Position numbers and translations under genes: made by a program. The notes under the pieces are model-generated. The model made no database searches and had not been told where the DNA came from. It saw only the letters and a program-made list of their open reading frames with translations. Source: Siphonodentalium dalli (lineage: Eukaryota; Mollusca; Scaphopoda; Gadilida; Siphonodentaliidae). From it: a DNA stretch of 64,000 nt. Numbering within the stretch: position 1 is the stretch's first letter; each line of letters starts with the position of its first letter. Of the stretch, positions 34,907-46,402 are shown piece after piece. The stretch lies in assembly GCA_032622095.1 (NCBI GenBank), contig CP136061.1, positions 22,818,991 through 22,882,990 on the forward strand, read 5' to 3'.

Positions 34907-36772
34907 AGAACTGATATTGCTTGTCAAGTTTGTACCATGCAGGAAATGCTGCCGGACCAATAACTGTGTCGGCAGAGTGAGATGATGCCGGACCAATAAC
35001 TGTGTCGGCAGAGTGAGATGCTGCCGGACCAATAACTGTGTCGGCAGAGTGAGATGCTGTCGGACCAATAACTGTGTCGGCAGATTGAGATGCTGCCGGA
35101 CCAATAACTGTGTCGGCAGATTGAGATTTATCACAGGCTGGTAAGTCTGTTATGTAATTCACAGTATTGATAGTGGGACCGTCCTTCATAACAGAGTCTC
35201 CTCCGTCTTCATCACGATGCAACGCTTCCTCGTCTGGTGTCTGCTGCAGATCATACTTCAAACTTTTTCGTGTATCTCCCTCCAAACTCATTGTGCACTC
35301 TTCACTGAATGATGTCGTCCGCTTCTCAGTCGGTGTAATAGTTGGACTTTCTGGATTATATAGAATATGTTTCTGTTTCAACCAACTCGGAATAGAACCA
35401 ACTTTAGTAAATTCATCAGTGGAGAAAATGCTGTCCTGAAAATCCCATGCAGATTTACCATGTGGACTTTGAGGTGGTCTTTCCGAATCAGATTGGACAC
35501 ATATCTCCTCCAATTGCTTCACAGGCTTACTAGAATCAATGGTTGATTCCTTTGTTTGTTCATCATCGAATACATTATCAGATATCTGTATATCCTCTCC
35601 CGATCCTGAACCCTGACCTTTTGCTGCATTGAATTCTGGGATACCTCCCACAGGGCAGACTTCCAGTGAGATTTCCCTCGAGATCTCAGATTGGCCATCA
35701 AATATCTGATGTAGCTGAATTTCCTCTCTGGTTCCGGAACGCTGACCTTTTTCTGCATTGCATTCTGGGATACCTCCTACAGGGCTGCCTTCCAATGAGA
35801 TTTCCCTCGAGCTCTGATTGTTGCTATCACTCAGGGAGTAACTAACGAGTTTGATGACTGGATCGCTCCTAAACTCAGCCTCATTCATCTCTGAATCACT
35901 CATAATCTCAGCCTCACTCACCTCAATTTTGGATGAAATTTCTTCAGTAACCTCGAAATCAGGTTTAGTATGGCTCAGAATAGTCCGTTTCCCTCCAGAT
36001 TTAATTGGAGATATGTCTGTGATTAACGATGATATGTTGGCGCCAGGAGAATACATTATAGCTGCAGGATTAGCATGGCTCAAAATAGTCTGTTTCCCTC
36101 CAGATTTAATTGGAGATATGTCTGTGATTAACGATGATATGTTGGCACCAGGAGAATACATTATATCTGCAGGATTAGCATGGCTCAAAATAGTATGTTT
36201 CCCTCCAGATTTAATTGGAGATATGTCTGTGATTAACGATGATATGTTGGCACCAGGAGAATACATTATATCTGCAGGATTAGCATGGCTCAAAATAGTC
36301 TGTTTCCCTCCAGATTTAATTGGAGATATGTCTGTGATTAACGATGATATGTTGGCACCAGGAGAATACATTATATCTGCAGGATTAGCATGGCTCAGAA
36401 TAGTCTGTTTAGCAGGATTAACACCGCATACAACAGTCGGTTTCCCTCCAGATTTAATAGGATATATGTCCGTGATTAACGATATGTCGGCACCAGGGGA
36501 ATACAATATATCTGCTTGATTTGGTTTGGGAGTATCAGGAGTTGACAGAATGTTTTTATTTTGTTCAGCATATGGATGAGATGCTTCATTCAATGTCAGT
36601 TTTTCCTCATTTGTGTCAGAATTGTTTTCTTCTGCTGGTGGTGTAACAATAGCTTGTTGAGTAGCTGAGTCATCGAGAGCAATCCGTTCCTGACTTTTTG
36701 TATCCTCTTCATCATTGTTGGCAGTACTTATTTTAGCTCCCTCTTTTCTGAGTTTTGAAACATCCAGTTTCC
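34904..36772 (-). CDS. giant gene, visible exon 4 (repeat-rich)
   Basis: Acceptor ATATTACAG|GG (phase 1) and donor TTCTCAG|GTAATC (phase 1); 622 codons, starting KLDVSKLRKEGAK. It has about five copies of a 35-residue unit containing PADIMYSPGANISSLITD and SPIKSGGK (105-bp DNA unit, about 35980-36500). It also has five copies of a 12-residue unit ADTVIGPAASQS near the end (36-bp unit, about 34930-35125). The rest is acidic and serine-rich. 'SPIKSGGK' and 'SPGANISS' could be proline-directed phosphosites; this is only inference. Two further identical donors follow in tandem (ends 34877 and 34850), each adding nine codons in frame. Confidence 0.86.
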
Positions 36773-37529
36773 CTGTAATATAAAACACAAAATTAAACTG
36801 ATGTCAGAATTGGAAATGTGTTCTTTCCATACATATTTTGGAAATATTTATCGATATGATTCAAATATAGATTGAGCAATCATATGGAAGGGATATTTTT
36901 TATAAATTCGATCAATTTACTTAACAGTATAGACTTCTCAACAGAGCAGGCAAAAAACGTCACTGTAAGCATACAAATGGAATAACGAGAGGCCGAACAC
37001 GATCGACGGATGTTTAACCCATATCTTGCCGACAGTAAATAGCTATGATCGGGATCATAATCTAGAGTTTTATATGTTGAATTATAGAGTATTCTGAACA
37101 TTATGTACTAAAGAAGTACATGTAAAGACAAATGTACATAATAACACAAGTTCTCAAATTATTGGAATATATGGGTCCCAGTGCCAATTTTGCAAAAAGA
37201 ACTCTCATCGGCTATTAATCAGCCTGGGCAAAATTCCGAGTCTGCCGATGTTTTGTGCAAAATTGAAACAAATTGCTGAAGGCATTGTTTTAATGTTGAA
37301 CTGCGAAATTCTACAGAGAGCAAAAATTCTACTGATAACAAGGACTACTGAGATAACAAGGATTATATTACTAATCAGAAATTAAAAACCAGACCCAACA
37401 AAAGTTTGCCATGAATGGCATGATAATGGACCAAGTTCCAATTGTAAACTAAAGTTATAACTGTAGAACTATGTGGATCCTAGGCTTTTTTGCCGAGAAT
37501 AATTTCTGGTATAGGAACATTTCTGCTAA
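36773..37529. other. intron, no recognisable feature
   Basis: Unique AT-rich DNA. Confidence 0.5.
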
Positions 37530-37630
37530 TTAACCCTTTCAGTGCCAAGTCCGATTTTTGCATCAACCCATATTTCCTTGATCATTTTATTGATTTTATT
37601 GATTCCTTGATCATTTTATTGATTATAATA

Positions 37631-39042
37631 CAGTGAAAACTGCAATTTACGACCACTGTCGTGACCGACCAACTGTCTTTTCCGACCAAATTCCTTTTGT
37701 ACGGACACTTTTCGCTATATAAACGACCTGCCGTGAGCGACATCCTGTCTTACGCGACCACCGGTCGGTATATCGCGGCAAAAACATAAATATTTACTTG
37801 TTATGAACGACCAATTCCATCGAAAAAGTAAAACTTTAAATGCACAAACTTATGTACTTTTATTCCCCGTTCTGAACCCCCGAGTCTGTCAGTGTTAGAT
37901 GCGCGTGAGGGTATTAGTTTCACATGTCAATTTAGGTTACCGGATATTTAAAGAGGTGAGAATTGCCCGCTGGTGATTAAGAATGTATGAATAGAAGACA
38001 CTTGAGGGTCATTTGGTAGATAAAAGGGTTTATGTAAGCAGTTAATTATGGAGTCACTTTGGCCTCGAGAATGGATTCATTGTTTACACTTCGCAGACGC
38101 ACGTCTGGAATTGTATTGTTTTACTTATAATCTGCGGAAAGCTTAAAATCACCTCGGCTTGTATTACGTGGGCTTCTTCTACCTATATAGGTTCATAGAC
38201 CGCAATGTCACAGTTATATTTCCAAATCTTTATGTCCACTGAGACAGCCGTAGAAGAAAGACAATTGTCAGTGAAACCTGCAGCTCAACCAAAGTTAGAC
38301 AAGTTCTTTCTTGTCAAGCAATAACATTGTGGCAAAATTATTAATGTGTGTGAATAGCTGACCAGTTTAATTGTGTTTATAATCAAAGGGGAAATACTCT
38401 ATTTTTTAATGAATCTAATTCCCCCCTGTTGTGTTCCCCAATCAGTTGCTAAGAAACAACCTTGACCTTTGTCAAAATGTACCGGTGTTCTGATCACCAG
38501 CGGAAAAACCAGTTTTCTCTTGGAATATTTTATTGATTTCTCCCACTATACTTACCCAAATCATAGCTTGGATCGTTTGTTAGGGATTCATATTTATTAA
38601 ACAAAAGATACAACAAAATGTTACATTAAATTAACTTGTTTCAATGCTCAATTAGTGAATTTAGTTCCAAAGTTTCTTCCTTCTGACGAAGTTCTGTCAC
38701 GTGCCCGACGAGTTATCTGGTCAGCTGTTCTATCGTATTATTTTATTTAACATGCATATACCTGTATAATACTCTGTTTTTGTTATTATTGTTGATATTA
38801 AGTATATCTTATTCAAGATTAAACATAAGTATAACACATATAATCTCCATTATTTTCAACCAGTGGGTATCACTCATGATATAAAAAAAAAATCTACAAG
38901 TGCAGACATCAGATTCAGATACAACCATAGACACATCCTACACTGATACATAAATAGGTCAAACCCGTCGTCGCCGACCACTTGTCATGAACGACCATTT
39001 ATCCTTGGCAAAATGGGTGGTCTCTCATAACAGTTTTCACTG
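37631..39042 (+). mobile_element. Tigger/pogo-like DNA transposon, internally deleted
   Basis: Ends CAGTGAAAACTG ... CAGTTTTCACTG at TA dinucleotides, with 'aacgacca'-type subterminal repeats typical of pogo/Tigger. Most of the transposase is gone; only its C-terminal tail is recognisable (38226-38324). Confidence 0.82.
38226..38324 (+). pseudogene. Tigger/pogo transposase C-terminal tail with PIP-box-like motif
   Basis: The in-frame tail ...VEERQLSVKPAAQPKLDKFF ends a few residues later at TAA. QPKLDKFF fits the PCNA-interacting consensus Qxx(L/I/M)xx(F/Y)(F/Y), known at the C-terminus of pogo transposase. The DDE catalytic region and DNA-binding domain are absent, so this is a remnant. Confidence 0.65.
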
Positions 39043-39210
39043 TAATGTGATAAATTGATGGATAGAGCTCTAAGAGCTCATTCCGTCAATGTATCACATT
39101 ATTATAATCAATAAATTTGAAAAATGATCAAGGAAATATGGGTTGATACAAAAATTCGGACTTGGCACTGAAAGGGTTAAGAGGGCTGCTATTATAACAA
39201 AGATATTCAC

Positions 39211-40251
39211 CACTATGAGCTGCGACAACTCCACAACTAGGTTGCTCACTGATTGGTTGCTCACTGAGCAATATTTGTATGAGATCAGAGTGATCTACAC
39301 CCAAGGCTTCTGAAAGCCCCGCCCAAATTGACTCTCCGTGCTGATGACGAACTGCTGCTTCCAGATAATTGGTCTGCGACTTGATATTTTTCTGCGTATG
39401 TTCCGTAAGCCCGCCTCTGAATTCCTTCATATGATGATCAACAGAAGCTTCTAAATAGTTGGTCTTCGGTTTGGGACTTTTCGGTGAATGTTCTGTGCGT
39501 AATGCTTCTGTAAGCCTGCCCCGTATTTCCTCTAGATTATGACGAATGGATGCCTCTAGGTAGTTAGTCTTAGGTTTGGAACTTTTCTTTGAATCATCAG
39601 GACCCAATGCTTCAGCAATCCTGCCGCGTAGTTCCTCTAAATGATGACGATTTGATGCTTCCAGGTAATTGGTCTTAGGTTTGGGACTTTTAATCCAATC
39701 GTTTGCCTGACTTCCGTGTGAATGATCGACGCTATTCTGAGAAGAGTTCTGGCTAAAGTCAGTTAGCAGAACATTAGGAGAGGATTCACTGACTATTGAA
39801 GCTCTCTCGTATGAGTGAGATGAGTGAGACTCGGAATAACTCGTGTCCATCAGTGAATACTCGTCATACCCACTCTGATCAGGTGATGCTATATCGTCCA
39901 CTATTTCCTGATGATAGTGTACTTTTGCATCTTTTTCCACTGCTTTATGCAAAGAATTTTCTGTACTAACATCCTTTAGTTCATTCCTTGGAACAGGGTT
40001 CTCATTTTTGTTAGTTGCATCTCCAACTACTCGGTTCTTTGCGTCACTTGATGTTATGTTACATTCAACAGAATTTTCGTTGACGTTATCCATGGTTGAT
40101 TGCGCCTCATAATTGGAGATGATTATGAATTCTTCTTGATCAACTTTAACTATTTTTCTCTCTGTCTTTCTGAAGTCCATTCTCTTCCTGACGTTGCTCG
40201 ATTTTGGAGTAAGTGTCGGTTTGCTCTTCTTATCAGACTCATTGCCACTGG
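39211..40251 (-). CDS. giant gene, visible exon 3
   Basis: Acceptor CATCTTTTCAG|CC (phase 1, matching exon 2) and donor CATAGTG|GTGAAT (phase 1, matching exon 4); 346 codons, starting SGNESDKKSKPTLTPKSSN. After a basic start (RKRMDFRKTERKIVKV) there is an acidic serine-rich middle. Then come four repeats of about 36 residues built on KPKTNYLEAS..HHLEELRG and a following AEALG segment. These repeats look amphipathic helical. No enzyme motif is seen. Confidence 0.86.
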
Positions 40252-40342
40252 CTGAAAAGATGAAGTAATCATTACAGAGGTTCAAGCCTAGCGTTACTGA
40301 CGTGGAATCCCACAATACAGGAAATAGAAAGCCTACGACAAG

Positions 40343-41703
40343 CAAGCCTTGAAATAGTGTGTCTGTCATTTGCAGAATGAGGTCCCCAGAGGGTGAATTT
40401 AGTGATGCTACCCCGCATAGCGGGCTAGCATCACCAAATTCACCCTCTGGGAACCTCATTCTGCTGAATTGTAAGCAGAATGTGGTCTCCAGAGGGTGAA
40501 TTTGGTGATGCTAGCTAGGGGTGGGCGGTATTTCAATATATTGACTATAGTCGGTTTGGAAAAGAAAAACCGTATTGAAACCGTGTGTAAAATAAAAATT
40601 CAATATATCGTAACCGCAATTTTATCACCTCAAAAGACGGTTTCAAATTACAATCCAATACTGAGTTGAATACTTGAGCGGACCGCTGATTGAAAGCAGC
40701 CTTTATCGGTCGCTCCCATGTTATGTCTCTGTTGTATTCAATTGTCACCAATGACGCAATGGTTGTATTTTGGTCTGAAGTAGAGCGATGGAGTATCTTC
40801 TTCCGAATTCAACCTGATCACGAGCGATACTTCGTCCAAACTTTTCAACTCACGACACGGCGGTATTTGTCGTTCAATTATATCTTAAAATTTGACTAAG
40901 GTTGACTGACAAATCCGTGACATTCATTCAACTAGCCCGCCATTGAGTATTTGCAGACGCAGAATATGACCCGCAGGTGTTGGTCGAAGTATATCACTTG
41001 GGACGTTAGTCTACCTCGCTACCATAAACCCCAATTTTAAATATAGTTGAGCTGCATTGTCTCCCTTCCGTTTCACCTTGCTATTATTATTTCATTATTA
41101 TGATAATAGATGAATAAAGTTCTCCCCCTTAACTAAATCCAGTGTTCAAAAGTTAATTAAAAATGTTCCGTAATTCATTGTGTGTGATAGACTGCAGACA
41201 GCCCAGAATGAACCATCTTGGCCCAATTCTACTAGGTCCTCTATCAACCTATGAGCACGTGCTTAGCTATGACGTCACGGGAATGTGAATCGCGTGCTGA
41301 AATGTAAACAATGGAGTGATCAGGATAACTTGAGCCTGTAATTCACTCAATGTTGTTGCGTTTTCCAGAATGCAGGAACTTTATATAATGGACACATGCC
41401 ATTCTGAGAATAGTTTATCATTTACTGCCTGGCGATAGTGTGTAGAATTTTAATCCCTAATAACGAAAACCCGGATTGTTAATATATCTCTCGTTTAAAA
41501 TTTGATTTTACGTCATATTTTTCAATAGTAAAATAATATTCAATAAAACCGTATATCGCGGTGTTATTTTGGAAAAATCGCGGTTTTTAAAAACGTCAAT
41601 ACCGCCCAACCCTAATGCTAGCCCACTATGCGGGGTAGCATCATTATATTCACCCTCTGGGGACCTCATTCTGCAAATGACAGACACACTATTTCAAGGC
41701 TTG
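40343..41703. mobile_element. Family B hAT-like MITE, split by a hAT-like element
   Basis: CAAGCCTTGAAATAG ... CTATTTCAAGGCTTG, flanked by ACGACAAG at 40335-40342 and 41704-41711 (identical 8 bp). The second palindrome is split by the element at 40516-41614. Confidence 0.92.
40516..41614. mobile_element. hAT-like element nested in family B (1,099 bp)
   Basis: Ends TAGGGGTGGGCGGTATT ... AATACCGCCCAACCCTA, flanked by identical ATGCTAGC at 40508-40515 and 41615-41622. Overlapping short open frames near 40545-40899 are not recognisable transposase. Confidence 0.92.
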
Positions 41704-41721
41704 ACGACAAGTACAGTAAAT

Positions 41722-41938
41722 TACTGTAATGCCCTAAGTAATCGACTCCTTAACCACAGCAGAATTATGGGTAACTTTTCAGGATTTAGCCCGAAATATG
41801 GCTTGTTGGCATTCATCGGAAAGCTCTTAGTGAGAGCTTTCCGATGAATGGCAACAAGCCATATTTCCGACTAAATCCTGAAAAGTTACCCATAATTCTG
41901 CTGTGGTTAAGGAGTCTATTACTTAGGGCATTACTGTA
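41722..41938. mobile_element. Family A foldback MITE (copy 8)
   Basis: Hairpin from 'tactgtaatgccctaagtaa' to 'ttacttagggcattactgta', loop near 41830; inserted just outside the right duplication of the family B element. Confidence 0.9.
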
Positions 41939-42013
41939 ATCAGACCCACTATTTATAAGTTGGTCTGTAGTTAAAGATGGTCTATCTCTTCCTGGCCACA
42001 TTTACACCCTAGC

Positions 42014-42447
42014 CTTGAAATAGTATGTCTATCATTTGCAGAATGAGGTCCCCAGAGGGTGAATTTAGTGACGCTATCCCACATGGCGAACTAGCATCAC
42101 CAAATTCACCCTACCCTCTGGGACCTCATTCTGCTTAGGCATCAACTGCTTTAGAAGACATAGGATCAGATCGAAGTTCCCCAGTTGAAGTTGGTGATGT
42201 CCACCCATTAGTCACCTCGATTATGCATTTTATTTTCTGCCAATTACGGGATATAGTAACTGAACAGAAGGGATAAAATAACCAAAACAATTTTAATTTG
42301 AGACTTTAAGATACTTCACAGAAGATGAGAATGTCGACCCCAGAGGATGAATTTAGTGATGCTAGGCCACTGTGTAGGATAGCATCAATAAATTCACCCT
42401 CTGGGGACCTCATTCTGGAAATGTGCATACACTATTTCCAGGCTTGT
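42014..42447. mobile_element. Family B MITE, full length
   Basis: 'tagccttgaaatagtatgtc' ... 'ctatttccaggcttg' with both palindromes; the flanking duplication is no longer clear. Confidence 0.82.
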
Positions 42448-42569
42448 AGAGCTTACGCTTGTACATGTACTTATGACTTCAAGAATGACAACATTATTTT
42501 GTCCAATAGTCCCACCTCTAGTTTATTCAAATATTGAACTTATTAGGCAGCGTCAATATAATAGCCTGG

Positions 42570-42966
42570 TTAACCCTTTACCCAACAAACCGGCCAGAAC
42601 CGGCCAAATAAAGCTTCAACAGCCTAAAATATCTTGGGTATGTCTCAATAGAACCATACACATATGGATATCATTGGAACCGGCTCCTTGACCACATTGT
42701 GATAGTTACAGTTAGCCCTGTGCCAATGCATTCTCTTATATATGCGAGTCGACCATAGGTCGCCTCGCATATATAAGAGAAAGCATTGGCCTAAAACAAA
42801 TCTTTTTTTAACACTTTTACCATTTTTTCTTACATTCTTTAACAATTTTATAATTTTAATGTGTTAAGCCAATGCATTCTCTTATATATGCGAGGCGACC
42901 TATGGTCGACTCGCATATATAAGAGAATGCATTGGCACAGGGCCCTTCTGTTGGGTAAAGGGTTAA
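42570..42966. mobile_element. T1 family TTAA MITE (copy 3)
   Basis: TTAA-CCCTTTACCCAACA ... TGTTGGGTAAAGGG-TTAA with both palindromic modules. Confidence 0.92.
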
Positions 42967-43087
42967 CAAAGCCCTCCTACAACTTTTCCCTCAATATGGT
43001 TAAAAAAAATAATACTTTTTATATGATTGATTTTGGTTCAAGCTGATTAAAATATGAAGCATGTAGTCAGTGGTGGAGAAAATATCT

Positions 43088-43235
43088 AAAGTGATGTGAA
43101 ACACTCCGGTAGGGGTGATTAAATAGAAATGGAGAATAATCTTGCTCAAAGTAGTAATTTTTACAAATATTATATCGAAATTGACAACAAACACTGCCAT
43201 TCTTATATATTAATTAAATACAGTGACTCTCGATT
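43088..43235. repeat. dispersed repeat D (copy 2)
   Basis: 'aaagtgatgtgaaacactcc' through 'tatattaattaaatacagtg' matches 9645-9795. Confidence 0.75.
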
Positions 43236-43822
43236 GCGAAATCGTTTTCGTTAGCTTAGCGCAGATAGTTGCATCCCGAATCGAGAAGTAAATATTTACA
43301 ATTGCGCATAGTTCAAACGATGTTTTCTATGGATTGGTAAGGTCAATTTGTTTGAAATTTCGGCGATGTTACTAGAATGCTATATTCCTCCAGTTGGCAT
43401 AGTGGCTGAATACTAACTTACTAGTTTCACGCTCTCGAATAAGTACATAATATATCTTTAATGCAGTGTCGCTTTTTTGCTATCGCCATCTTTTCCATTA
43501 TTTAAACAGTATTATGGGAAGAAATACCTCAATTTATATTTTTTACTTTGAGTAAAACTTATCGTATTCAACAATCTTGTGAAATTCATGGACAATTCTG
43601 CTATTTGTCAATTGTTGTCATGGGGATGCACAATTTTTTTATATTTGTTTACCATCCTGCATCTACTTTTTTTCAACCCAAAATGTTCGTGAATGAGGCT
43701 ATTATAGTGTTGTGATCATAGCTGCAATCAGTAGCTCTGTGTTATAACACAACGTACGCGATTGAATGGTTTGACTCAGACAACGGGTTGTTCCATCAAA
43801 ACACACCAATGCAATGCTAATG
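43236..43822. other. no recognisable feature
   Basis: Unique intron DNA. Confidence 0.45.
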
Positions 43823-44055
43823 AACTCTTTCTGCTAAATACTTATTGATGAGTAGTTCCTTTACCAAATGTTCATATAATAAGTTCAACAAACTGAACAA
43901 ACCACTATAAACTGAACATTTCCCTCTAAAAAATAGGACTCGATCTGTTCTTGTATTATCTGTCGTCTGCTTATATTTCTAGATGAATATTAGACCATTC
44001 CAGTGTATACTTTTATAACTGAGTGGGAGAATCCATTTAGTATAGAATGGGTTAA
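43823..44055. mobile_element. T4 family TTAA MITE (copy 4)
   Basis: 'aactctttctgctaaatact' ... 'ccatttagtatagaatgggttaa'-like right end with TTAA at 44052-44055. Confidence 0.7.
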
Positions 44056-44057
44056 TA

Positions 44058-44306
44058 TTAACCCTTCCATGACTGGAGCTTCGAGAAATTTTGCGAAAAC
44101 CCTGTGCCATTGTTTTCTCATATATATGCGAGTCTCCCATATATAAGAGAATGCATTGTCCTAACAATATTTATCTTGACATTGAAAGCCAGAGCATTCT
44201 CTTATATAATGCGAGGCTCCCAATGGGAGACATGCATATATAAGAGAATGCACTGGCACATGATCTTTAATGCTACACCAGTGTAACTCACGTCATGAAA
44301 TGTTTA
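44058..44306. mobile_element. T2 family TTAA MITE
   Basis: TTAACCCTTCCATGACTGGAG ... CACGTCATGAAATG-TTTAA, with degraded modules; it starts 2 bp after the T4 element. Confidence 0.8.
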
Positions 44307-44399
44307 ATTATGTCATCAGCTCCGAGGACCCTGATATTATTTAAACTTCTTATAATGTTCAGAATATGGAAAACATTGAGTTTGCTACTAATAATTTAC

Positions 44400-44535
44400 C
44401 TTTCAGATGTTTCCTTGAACTTTCAGAAATCTTGGGGATTTTCCTTGTTAGTTTGAATTTGACAAGTCTTCGGTTTGAGGAGTGCAGGTTTGGTCTCACA
44501 GATGGAGGAACGATAAACCGACCAATGAATTGTTT
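44400..44535 (-). CDS. giant gene, visible exon 2
   Basis: Acceptor TTATTTTTCAG|AAA (phase 0) and donor CTGAAAG|GTAAAT (phase 1). Only one frame is open throughout. The 45 codons start KQFIGRFIVPPSVRPNLHSS and end KISESSRKHLK, strongly basic. Joined to exon 1 it gives ...HSIKHK-KQFIGRF, the usual basic run after the last histidine of a U1-type finger. This supports the join across the 19-kb intron. Confidence 0.72.
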
Positions 44536-44817
44536 CTGAAAAATAAATATACAGATATCTGTTAGTCACAGCAATTTGATTTGATTGCTTACAAAAATCA
44601 GAGGACAAAATTTCTTGATGGAAGAGGGAAAACATATTTTAAAAAACCCAGACTTGATGTCGACACTATGTGTACCTTACTACGGTATAGGTACACATAA
44701 AAACCAAGACTTGACCTGCCGGTTGCCATATTATTTCACATGATCACTGATGAATGCAAATGTCATATATTCACCTACGATCATTTATTGCAAATAAAAA
44801 TATATAAAACCAACACC

Positions 44818-45268
44818 TTAACCCTTTCAGTGCCAGGTTCGATTTTTGTATCAACCCATATACCCTGTGCCAATGCATTCTCTTATATATGCGAGTCGAC
44901 CATAGGTCACCTCGCATATATAAGAGAATGCATTGGCCTAACAATTTTTCATCATTTGTTATTATTTTTTACAATTTTAATAATTTTTTCTTATATTCTT
45001 TAACAGACTTATTTTGTAGGTTTAGTGCCAGGGAATCTTACATTTTTCATTGGCATCAAAATTATTACTATGAATACTTGGTGATAGTTTTGAGTTATAA
45101 CATGCCCCTAAGGTTTTATCCAGTTTGTTTTTAAATTCGCTATAGCATGCTTAATAATACCAAAAAAAATTCAACCCAAAAAAATCTAAATAAACAAAAA
45201 TTTTAGGGCCGATTTTACAGACCGTAAATTAGGGCCGATGAGATCGGCCCTGGCATTGAAAGGGTTAA
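44818..45268. mobile_element. T3 family TTAA MITE with one palindromic module
   Basis: TTAA-CCCTTTCAGTGCCAGG ... CCTGGCATTGAAAGGG-TTAA. It contains one 69-bp palindrome with the T1-type loop (gtcgaccataggt). Its right TTAA is also the left TTAA of the next element. Confidence 0.88.
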
Positions 45269-46402
45269 AGGATTACACCGGAGTAGTTTTTCCCGCTAAT
45301 CCACTGAGTAGTTTGAATTGTTAATCTTCCTTCATGTGACGTCACATGCAGGACTACTAGTGACACACAGTGTCAAACCTGAAAGGGTGTCTCAATTTGC
45401 TTTTTATCTACTGATTGTTTATACAGAAACGGCTGGACCATTGGAGCTGAAAATTTGCACATACGAGTAAATTGACCGAGGAATCTTATTAGATAGGTCA
45501 CATTGACATCATGTCTTAAAAGGGCACTAACAATTAATTAAATAAAATAATTAATTAGAAAAACACAAAATTGTTGCAATCTGGTTGGTGAAAATTTAAA
45601 CACTTGGATAAATTGACCCTTATAGTGTCATGATATAGATGCCGTTGACTTCAGACGACTTAAAGGGGCATATATGAACAATAAGGAGCATTCTTTATAT
45701 AGTAAAATTGTTACAGATGGGTCTCTGACCAGGAGAATGGCATGGGATAGCGCATCTTCTCATGTTCCATCCATGAATAATGGCTGAACTGAGAATTAAA
45801 CATTAATTACTTACGTTGGACCTCAGATGACTTAAAGTGGGACTAATAGATTATATGATAATATAAAAAGCGTTTTTTGTCATTCCAGAAGATATGTGGG
45901 ACAATTGGTGTCTGATTTTTAAATAACAGACTAACACATCTATCCTGATTCCATTTACGACCTGTATAAACATGATGCGACATACCTCTGACTAATACTC
46001 TTCCTTTCATACAATGGCTTTACCACCAATTTCCCACATATCTTCTACACTGATAATAAACGCTCTTTATTGTTAATATAATTTATTATTCCCCTTTTAA
46101 GTCATCAGAAGTCAAAGGTAAGTAAGTAGTGCTTAATTCTCAGCCAGTATGCGCCTATCCTATGACATTCCCCTGGTCAGGTGACCCATCTGTACTATTT
46201 TTTCTGCATAAGGAACACTCTTTATTGCTCATATTTGCCCCTTTAAGTCATCTTAGGTCAACGGCATCTATCAAATTATACTCTACGGTCAATTTATCCA
46301 CATGTTTCAATTGCAACAATTTTGTCTATATGATTAATGATTTAATTAAATTAATTATTAGTGCCCTTTTAAGACAGCTGATGTCAACGGGACCTTTATC
46401 TA

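Larger units (their letters stand above)
37530..39180. mobile_element. T3 family TTAA element carrying a Tigger-like insert
   Basis: TTAA-CCCTTTCAGTGCCAAGTCCG ... CGGACTTGGCACTGAAAGGG-TTAA. The inverted ends continue through 'tttttg.atcaacccatat'. The interior is occupied by the TA element at 37631-39042. The right end stops 31 bp from the exon 3 donor. Confidence 0.88.

Noticed and set aside
40260-40459. N-terminal extension of exon 3 (MRFPEGEFGDAS...)
   Set aside because: This part of the frame translates a family B element in the intron; the exon proper starts after CTTTTCAG at 40251.
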